A stretch of 59,785 nt of DNA from Parablautia muri. GTDB lineage: Bacteria > Bacillota > Clostridia > Lachnospirales > Lachnospiraceae. Position numbers and translations under genes: made by a program. The stretch lies in NCBI RefSeq assembly GCF_009917485.1, contig NZ_QZDT01000027.1, forward strand, positions 1 to 59,785, in the 5' to 3' direction. A model generated the notes under the pieces. It worked only from the letters and a program-made list of their open reading frames with translations, was not told where the DNA came from and did no database searches. Below, piece by piece: positions 53,911 to 59,785 of this stretch. Each line of letters begins with the position of its first letter. The stretch's first letter is position 1.

Positions 53911-55544
53911 AAAGTAACATCACCAGGCGCTGGCATACTTTGCCAGCCACCATATGCAGTAAATGCCGCTCCGTTTTTAAGAGCAGCTTATGGACCCAAA
54001 AGACTTTTAGGAGCATTATGGCGCTGGCATGTGTCGGCGCCGTCTTCTATCTTGCAGGAAATATCCTTATCGATAAGGGACTCCTTCTGCCTAAGTGGAT
54101 TACATGGGAAAGCGGAACGTACTATGCAAATCCGGTTCCATATCAAATCATATTAAATCATAAAGCGGTCAACATCTTTTACGATAACGCCCCCATCTGG
54201 ACATCCCCGGATGATATAAAAGTCCAGCAGGTATTATCCTGCGACATAGACAGGGATGCGGAGGAAGAACTGGTTTTGCTTTGCTGGAAAAAGGGGCGGT
54301 TCGGCAGCTATAAACCCTTCTGGGTGGAAGAAGACGAGGCCTGCTGGTCCCAGCATATATTTGTATACGAATATGACGATGGGAAGGTGACACCCAAGTG
54401 GATGTCATCTTATCTGGGGCAAAATGTAGCGCGCATGGATGCAATAGAGTCCCTGAATGCAAACAACGGATACCACGCTTCGCAGAACATCCTTATGTTA
54501 AATAGCGAGCAGCCCCTTCTGCAAGTTGGCCGTCTTTTCCTGACGGACACAGATGGACTTATAACCCGCTGGGTTTGGGATTCCTGGGGCTTTAAAAAAG
54601 AAGATACGGACGTATCCTTTGCCGTCTTTGGAGACAATCTCATCCATGAGGCAATCTACCGATATGGCCTGTATCACGGTGAATCATTTGATTTTCTCTT
54701 TGAAAATGTCCGGGAGCTGATAAACGGCTGTGACATTTCCGTCATCAACCAGGAAACACCTTTGACAGATAATCCGTCTCTGTATAGTGATTATCCAAGA
54801 TTTGGAACTCCTGTAAGCGTAGGGGCGGCCCTTGCAGATGCGGGATTTGATGTAGTAACCTGTGCAACCAATCATGCCCTGGACCAGGGCGCCCACGGCG
54901 TTCAAACTACAAAAGAATTTTTTGACTCCCACAATATCCTTTGTCTGGGCATACAGGCAAAATGCGGCAGTTCCCATACTTTAAAAGACACTCCTGCCTT
55001 TCACCAAGAGGACCGGCGCCCTTATGAAATCATTGAAAAAAACGGCATCCGGTTTGCATTATTTAATTATACCTATGGCACAAACGGCATCAGAATCCCG
55101 GAAGAAAACCCCTATATGGTACACTTGCTGGATGATGAAGACGAAATCAGAGACGACATCCAAAAAGCCCGCAACGAAGCAGATTTTATCATTGTTTTTG
55201 CCCACTGGGGCACAGAAAATTCCCAGCAGACAGATCCATTTCAGCAAAAGTGGGCCCAAATCTTTCTGGACAGTAAAGTGGACGTGGTAATCGGCACCCA
55301 TCCCCACACCCTGCAGCCTTATGAAATGCTTACAGATGACAGTTGCCATGAAATGCTGGTTTTTTACTCTATCGGAAATTTCGTCAGCGCACAGCCTGAA
55401 AAAGCCTGTGTAAAAGGCGGTGTGGCAAGCTTCACCGTATCACTGACATCTACCGGATATAAGGTGACGGAGTATGCTCTGCAGCCCCTTATAATTGTGC
55501 GGGAAGATGATGGGATGTATACGGTAAAGCCAAAGTCGCAGTAG
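53907..55544 (+). CDS. CapA/PgsA-type metallophosphatase-fold membrane protein
   Basis: 545 aa. An N-terminal TM (about 37-55) anchors it outside. A region with CDIDRDAEEELVLLCWKKGRFG resembles FG-GAP/VCBS repeats. From about residue 232 comes the CapA (poly-gamma-glutamate/capsule synthesis) domain with its metal-binding signatures GDNLIHE, NQETPL, CATNHALDQG, FAHWGTE and GTHPHTLQ. Likely acts on a cell-surface polymer. Coupled to the DUF3160 lipoprotein by a 4-base overlap. The N-terminal repeat-like part is unusual for CapA, which is often shorter. Confidence 0.88.
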   Translation: MKSNITRRWHTLPATICSKCRSVFKSSLWTQKTFRSIMALACVGAVFYLAGNILIDKGLLLPKWITWESGTYYANPVPYQIILNHKAVNIFYDNAPIWTSPDDIKVQQVLSCDIDRDAEEELVLLCWKKGRFGSYKPFWVEEDEACWSQHIFVYEYDDGKVTPKWMSSYLGQNVARMDAIESLNANNGYHASQNILMLNSEQPLLQVGRLFLTDTDGLITRWVWDSWGFKKEDTDVSFAVFGDNLIHEAIYRYGLYHGESFDFLFENVRELINGCDISVINQETPLTDNPSLYSDYPRFGTPVSVGAALADAGFDVVTCATNHALDQGAHGVQTTKEFFDSHNILCLGIQAKCGSSHTLKDTPAFHQEDRRPYEIIEKNGIRFALFNYTYGTNGIRIPEENPYMVHLLDDEDEIRDDIQKARNEADFIIVFAHWGTENSQQTDPFQQKWAQIFLDSKVDVVIGTHPHTLQPYEMLTDDSCHEMLVFYSIGNFVSAQPEKACVKGGVASFTVSLTSTGYKVTEYALQPLIIVREDDGMYTVKPKSQ

Positions 55545-55563
55545 CTTTTCCATCAAATTCCAT

Positions 55564-55670
55564 CGTCCTGCACAAATATGCCTGTCAGGTCAAACCCGGA
55601 ATGAACCGTTGCAATGAATTGCAGGACGTTGTATGCAGCAAGATTGCATAAAGCTGCGCTCAGCGTCCTG
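55564..55670. repeat. Inverted-repeat cluster in the capA-yfhO spacer
   Basis: CGTCCTGCA (55564-55572) is complementary to TGCAGGACG (55620-55628), and CGTCCTG recurs at 55664-55670, with GCAGC and GCTGC arms between. This gives alternative hairpins. No gene is visible in the 298-base gap. A weak TTATCA-17-TATACT promoter lies just beyond. Confidence 0.55.
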
Positions 55671-55842
55671 ATAATTGATTTTTATGCGCTTATTAAGATT
55701 TCACTTATCATTCGGGGCCTCTTGTGTTATACTTTTATTCGTAATGTTTGGATAGATTGATCAATGCCAAATTAAACCTTTAAGTACTAAAAATCAATAG
55801 CAGAGCTATAATAAGTTATAGAAAGGATATCAGCCAACCAGC

Positions 55843-57742
55843 ATGTATCGCAAAGGAAATCCGGAAAGAAGAAAATACTATTTTTCATATACAATTATAT
55901 TCACAATCGTTTCATTCATTGTTTTTTTTACCTTTTATAGTTCGTGGAAACAGTTTTATCAGCGGGGCTGATGGTTTCAACCAAACTTATCCTGCATATG
56001 TTTACATTAGCAATTATATCAAAGAACTCTTTAAGTCTATTTTCGCTCATGAGTCTATATCCACATTTGATTTTTCAATAGGTTTTGGAAATGATATTAT
56101 TACTACTTTAAACAGTTATGGAATTGGTGATATTTTTTATATAACTGCATTTTTATCATCTGAACCTTATTCTGAAATATTGTTAACTTTGACTGTTCTA
56201 TTAAAAATTTATATGACTGGAATATCCTTTTCCGTTTGGGGAAGATACCATAAATTATCTTCTCCTTCTTTACTTGCCGCATCCATTTTTTATGCCTTTA
56301 ACGGATATACATATGCCTTTGAGCTTTTATTTCCGGCTTTCATAATCGCGCAGTTAACTTTACCATTATTTATACTTGGTTTAGATATGCTGATAGAAAG
56401 CAAGCAAATATGGAAAGTATCTAAATTACTAATTATATCTATATTTCTTCAGGCATTAAATGGTTTCTACTTTTTGTACATGGAAACTCTTTTTGCTATT
56501 TTATACTTTGGAGTCAAATTTTTTGTCTTATACAATAAGCAATGGAAAAGTTTTTTTCTCCGCGCCTGTAATGCAGCATGGCAATACCTTTTAGGAATAG
56601 GAATGGCTTCTCTTTTCTTTATACCGGTATTATTAGATTTCCTTAAATCCCCAAGAAGCGAAGAAACATCCTTTTCCTTCGCACAAATCATAGAAATGTA
56701 CTCCTTAGAGACATGGACGGAGCGTCTGGAAGGACTCATCAGCGGACCTGGCTATGGCAGCGGACTTGGATTATGCGCTGTTGCAGTGGCAAGCATCCTG
56801 TTCCTATACAGCATACCCCATAAATATAAGGAACTTAAAATTTTATTGACCATATTCGTTGTGGGGTATTGTTTTCCAATGACCGGAAGTATCATGAATG
56901 GTTTTTCCTATTCAACAGAGCGCTTGTTATTTTTGCTTTACTTTCTCATCGCAATGGTAATCGCCAAATCACTTTCACAGCCGGATCATATACCCCGCCA
57001 ATGTTTCTATATCCAGACTTTCATATTCGTCATATGGGGGATTGCTTTATTTGCACTAAGCGGAGTAAATCTGCAAAGTATATTGCGGATAGCTGCATTT
57101 GGTTTCAGCTGGTTAAGCCTTATTTATATCCTTATCCGAAAACCGAAATCTTCTTTTATGGCTAATGAAAAGCTATTATCCATGCTTGCGGTAGTCGGCA
57201 TCATCTTGGTTGGTGTTATGAATAATTTCCCTGTAGTCGTAGGCGGAAAAGGGTTTTCCGCTTTATTTTTGAACTGGGGTGTATATCAGGATATTAACGA
57301 CAGTAAATTTGCACAGTGCGCAAAGAAGGATTCTTTAACTGAAAATGCGTTGAGAACAGACATTTACGATACCTGTCATAATGCTGCAACGATTTTAAAT
57401 GTAAATGGAACTTCTTCTTATTACTCTATTGCAAATCCAAGTGTTTACTATTTTTTAACCGAATATCTTGTTTCTCCCGGTATCGAAGATTCTTCATTTA
57501 CTTACAAAGGGCTGGACAGCAGACTATCTCTGGAAATGCTATTATCAGTAGGAAGTTATACCGACACCATTGATGCAAGCAAAATATATACAAATCCATA
57601 TATACTCCCTTTCGGATTTACCTTCGATTCCTACATTTTAAATGAAGATGCCCAAAGTGAAGATGTTTTAGACCGTAATGCCGCATTAGTAGAAACGGTT
57701 ACTTTAAAAAACTCCCCCAAAGTAGTAATCTGTTGCAGCTAA
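55843..57742 (+). CDS. YfhO-like multi-spanning membrane protein, 5' part (frameshifted)
   Basis: The gene starts at ATG 55843 (MYRKGNPERRKYYF and a first TM) and changes frame at a T8 run (55922-55929): one T fewer gives FLPFIVRGNSFISGADGFNQ, which is the conserved YfhO N-terminal motif. The main frame then encodes about 12 TM helices through LVETVTLKNSP and is cut off by TAA 57742 after a second frame change in a C5 run (57714-57718). YfhO proteins modify teichoic acids or other surface polymers with sugars. With the two indels repaired the full protein is about 868 aa, the normal family size. A weak AAAGGA lies 15 bases before the ATG. Confidence 0.75.
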
Positions 57743-58449
57743 AACAGCTAAAACATCAGTGGGAAAAAATAGAAATTGTGCCAACCTATGAAAATATCCA
57801 TCTCGAAGCTAATATTTTATCCGTAAATCAAAGCAGTCAGATTCATATTCCACTAAATGGACTAAATTTCTCTGAGGATACGGAATATTACTTGTATTTT
57901 CATAACATGATATATTTGGAAGAAAATTTATATCAGGATTTGGATATTGAGGGAAAGAGAATGCGTCTGCGCCCACTAGGAAGTTATTCCGGGCAGAAAA
58001 ACACATATATGGTCAAAATACCCATCACTCCGGAACTTGCAGAAAAAGGGTATATTGCTATTTGTTTCCCGGAAGAAGGAACATATTCCCTTGGTGAAAT
58101 AGAGTTAAGAGCATTAAATATATCTTCCTATCCGGAACATTATCAAAAAAGAATGGAATCCACTTTACAGGATCTTACAATAAAAGGGAATGAAATTACC
58201 GGGAACCTGCAAACAGCAACGGACAAGCTTTTATTTATGAGTATTCCATACAGCACTGGCTGGCGGTGTTATCTCAATGGAAACGAGGCGCCAGTTCTAA
58301 ATGCAAATATGGGATTTTGTGCGGTTGAAATACCTGCCGGAGAATATTCGGTTGTATGGAAATATACTACGCCCGGATTAAAATCAGGATTTATTCTGTC
58401 ATTCATCTCATGCAGCTTTTTTATTATACTTTTATTAAAAGAAAAATGA
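57733..58449 (+). CDS. YfhO-like protein, 3' part (frameshifted)
   Basis: Continues the protein in another frame: QLKQLKHQWEKIEIVPTYENIHLEANIL, a beta-rich extracellular segment with YSTGWRCYLNGNEAPVLNANMGFCAVEIPAGEYSVVWKYTTPGLKSGF, and a final TM helix. The GWRCYLNGNEA...ANMGFCAVEIPAG stretch is the usual YfhO C-terminus. It lacks a credible start and binding site. Joined to the 5' part if the C5 run (57714-57718) had six C. Confidence 0.75.
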   Translation: MQLKQLKHQWEKIEIVPTYENIHLEANILSVNQSSQIHIPLNGLNFSEDTEYYLYFHNMIYLEENLYQDLDIEGKRMRLRPLGSYSGQKNTYMVKIPITPELAEKGYIAICFPEEGTYSLGEIELRALNISSYPEHYQKRMESTLQDLTIKGNEITGNLQTATDKLLFMSIPYSTGWRCYLNGNEAPVLNANMGFCAVEIPAGEYSVVWKYTTPGLKSGFILSFISCSFFIILLLKEK

Positions 58450-58499
58450 CGCAAAAGAACTATATCCTTATCGTCATAATATTACAGCAACAGACTTAT

Positions 58500-59324
58500 T
58501 TAACCAACAAAAATTTCATCCCCACTGTGCACATACAAAAGCTGCTCTCCCATGAGCTCCTTCATCATCTGATAAGGGAGCTCCCCTGTGCAGTGCCCTG
58601 TGTAAAATACACTGTCTCTTTTTTTCAATTGAATAGCGGTCTCTTTTATCATTGCTATATCTTCTTCCGTATATCCGGACTTTTTTCTCATATGGAAACC
58701 GCTAATCACCACATCCGGGTCTTTTCCATATATTTCCCTGTATTTATCAAGAATATTTAAAATACCATTGTGGGCGCAGCCTGACAATAAAATTCTTTTT
58801 TTATTCTGCGTAAGAACAACATACTGCTCGTGCAAAAAATCATCCTGGTAAAATGTCCCGTTCTTTTTCACTTTCAATTCCATGTTGCCTGATGGCCAGC
58901 TCTTTCTCCCTGTCACATTGGTAAAGACAGAAATCTCACCGTCAATTTCCTTATCCCCTTCTAGCAGCTCCACCTGGGGAAGTTCTGCTACTTGCGGGTC
59001 TATTCCTATATATTTCTCCATATCGGCGTTTTTATGATAATACGCCTCCTTTGCCAATTTCTGCATCAGAATTTTCGCCCCAGGATTTTTACGGGTAAAC
59101 TCAAGTATCCCACCTGCGTGGTCGTAATGCCCGTGGCTTAAAATCACCATGTCTATTTGCAATAAGTCCACCCCAAGCCTAAAGGCATTTTCCATAAAAG
59201 CGCCTGATGCGCCTGTATCCACAAGGAGCCTGTGCTTTTGCGTTTCCACATAAAAGCTCAGACCATGTTCAAATAAGCAGCATCTGTTACCTTCCGTATT
59301 TTCAATCAAATTGATTATTCTCAT
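58500..59324 (-). CDS. Metallo-beta-lactamase-fold hydrolase
   Basis: 274 aa, cytoplasmic. Metal ligands: HGHYDHAGG (His64, His66, Asp68, His69), SGCAHNG, and GHC near the C-terminus. The layout (LLVDTGASGAF, VISGFHM, YTGHCTGE) matches the family annotated as 7,8-dihydropterin-6-yl-methyl-4-aminobenzene 5'-phosphate synthase-like, whose natural substrates are mostly unknown. Start at ATG 59324 (MRIINLIENTE) follows GCAGGGGG, again supplied by the palindromic repeat next to it (59330-59365). An in-frame ATG at 59339 lies inside the repeat. Confidence 0.88.
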   Translation of the reverse strand: MRIINLIENTEGNRCCLFEHGLSFYVETQKHRLLVDTGASGAFMENAFRLGVDLLQIDMVILSHGHYDHAGGILEFTRKNPGAKILMQKLAKEAYYHKNADMEKYIGIDPQVAELPQVELLEGDKEIDGEISVFTNVTGRKSWPSGNMELKVKKNGTFYQDDFLHEQYVVLTQNKKRILLSGCAHNGILNILDKYREIYGKDPDVVISGFHMRKKSGYTEEDIAMIKETAIQLKKRDSVFYTGHCTGELPYQMMKELMGEQLLYVHSGDEIFVG

Positions 59325-59329
59325 ATATA

Positions 59330-59407
59330 CCCCCTGCATACCGCAAGTTATGCTTGCGGTACTGCGTTAATTCCCCTGCATATCGCAAGCTTTGTCTGCG
59401 ATACTGC
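59330..59407. repeat. Two tandem copies of the palindromic repeat
   Basis: Copy one, 59330-59365: CCCCCTGCATACCGCAAG, loop and CTTGCGGTACTGC. Copy two, 59373-59407: CCCCTGCATATCGCAAGC, loop and CTGCGATACTGC. Read on minus, the first supplies the ribosome binding site of the hydrolase gene. Confidence 0.85.
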
Positions 59408-59529
59408 CACAAACAACAGATACTGCGTTTAGCACTACACCCCTATGTTCATAATATCCTCAGCCAATATCAAATGCGCTTGGGATTAATGTCATTATAC
59501 TTTAAAATATGAAAAAAGTCATTCTGCAA

Positions 59530-59571
59530 GTTACTTTTCAGACGTTGGTCAGAGGATGCTTGGAAAAAACA
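59530..59571 (+). repeat. Sequence homologous to one end of the MITE at 51425-51507
   Basis: GTTACTTTTCA and the following 31 bases match the reverse complement of the right end of the MITE at 37 of 42 positions, including GCTTGGAAAAAACA. No second end or target duplication is visible before the window end. It could be a decayed copy or the left end of a larger element carrying the gene at 59710. Confidence 0.7.
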
Positions 59572-59635
59572 TCCTGGCAGTATAAGCCTTCGGCCAAACA
59601 GTTATGAAACTGTAATGAAATCTAAATGATTGTAA

Positions 59636-59664
59636 TTGTCAGTGTAAATGGAGCGTAGCATAAT
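59636..59664 (+). promoter_or_regulatory. Promoter of the gene at the right window end
   Basis: TTGTCA, a 17-bp spacer and CATAAT, about 45 bases before the ATG at 59710. Confidence 0.55.
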
Positions 59665-59709
59665 CTAGTAGTGTACAAATATCACATAACAAGGAGGAGA
59701 TACATAGAT

Positions 59710-59785
59710 ATGAAAAGTTTGAAACAAATAAGTAGAGGACAGCCAAGAAATAAAGGGCATAGCAATCAAACCATCTTAATAGGTG
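59710..59785 (+). CDS. 5' end of an unrecognised gene, truncated by the window edge (copy 2)
   Basis: Starts MKSLKQISRGQPRNKG and runs off the window after 25 codons. AAGGAGGAG lies nine bases before ATG 59710, and a promoter is upstream, so expression is likely. From the fifth base of the second codon on, it is identical to the frame at the other window end. It could be a multicopy protein gene or the transposase of an element with a GTTACTTTT end (59530). No family is recognisable from so short a segment. Confidence 0.5.
   Translation, partial: MKSLKQISRGQPRNKGHSNQTILIG
59715..59785. repeat. 71-bp inverted repeat, right arm
   Basis: Exact reverse complement of bases 1-71. The homology starts within the third codon of the gene at 59710, so the first codons and promoter of the two copies differ. 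Confidence 0.9.

Overview
The window reads as chromosomal DNA of an anaerobic low-to-moderate GC Firmicute, most likely a clostridium of the Lachnospiraceae type. The reasons are AGGAGG ribosome binding sites throughout, the Gram-positive order of the S10-spc-alpha ribosomal operon with a KOW-domain gene between map and infA, zinc-type S14 and L36, a YesM/YesN two-component pair, LytTR regulators, and fused 2-oxoacid:ferredoxin oxidoreductase subunits. The taxonomic call is inference from gene content.

Layout. 1-71: one arm of a 71-bp inverted repeat; the other arm is 59715-59785. Each arm carries the start of the same outward-reading gene. 324-3735: YesM/YesN two-component system. 3756-4432: a minus-strand gene for a 49-aa Asn/Gln-rich protein, a candidate small RNA with its own promoter and terminator, and a run of hairpins. 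4433-8474 (minus): a DUF1700-like protein, an unknown protein, cardiolipin synthase, pyridoxamine kinase, MscL with a zinc ribbon, and tRNA-Arg(ACG). 8624-9547: AraC/GyrI-like regulator. 9750-27116 (minus): the full ribosomal superoperon from rpsJ to rplQ, including secY, adk, map, infA, rpmJ and rpoA, with a promoter and about 310-nt leader at 27117-27463. 27593-27790: a small protein on the plus strand.

27862-38370 (minus) is a nine-gene operon: oligopeptide-type ABC importer (oppABCDF), a CocE/NonD alpha/beta hydrolase, a two-part AtuA-family protein and a CaiB/BaiF CoA-transferase. A divergent LacI-family gene (38773-39810) faces it, and three similar operator-like sites lie between them, two bracketing the operon promoter. 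The simplest reading is regulated uptake, hydrolysis and CoA-dependent breakdown of an unknown organic compound. This is my best candidate for an undescribed pathway. 39894-43399 encodes a 2-oxoacid:ferredoxin oxidoreductase compressed into two fused polypeptides.

43637-51179 holds an XRE regulator, an unknown protein, a lipoprotein cyclophilin, a LytTR/DUF3021-like/ABC-2 transporter operon, and a LytTR response regulator between two unrecognised proteins, one of which resembles the flagellar cap protein FliD at its C-terminus. 51425-51507 is a small transposon-like element (MITE) with terminal inverted repeats and a perfect 8-bp target duplication. 51667-58449 holds a DUF3160 lipoprotein translationally coupled to a CapA-type protein, then a YfhO-like membrane protein broken by two homopolymer indels. 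58500-59324 is a metallo-beta-lactamase-fold hydrolase.

A palindromic repeat (core CCCCTGCATA-YCGCA) occurs five times, and in three places its G-rich arm supplies the ribosome binding site of the next gene. Three single-base homopolymer indels (G9 in oppA, T8 and C5 in the yfhO-like gene) are either assembly errors or real contingency tracts; the sequence alone cannot decide.
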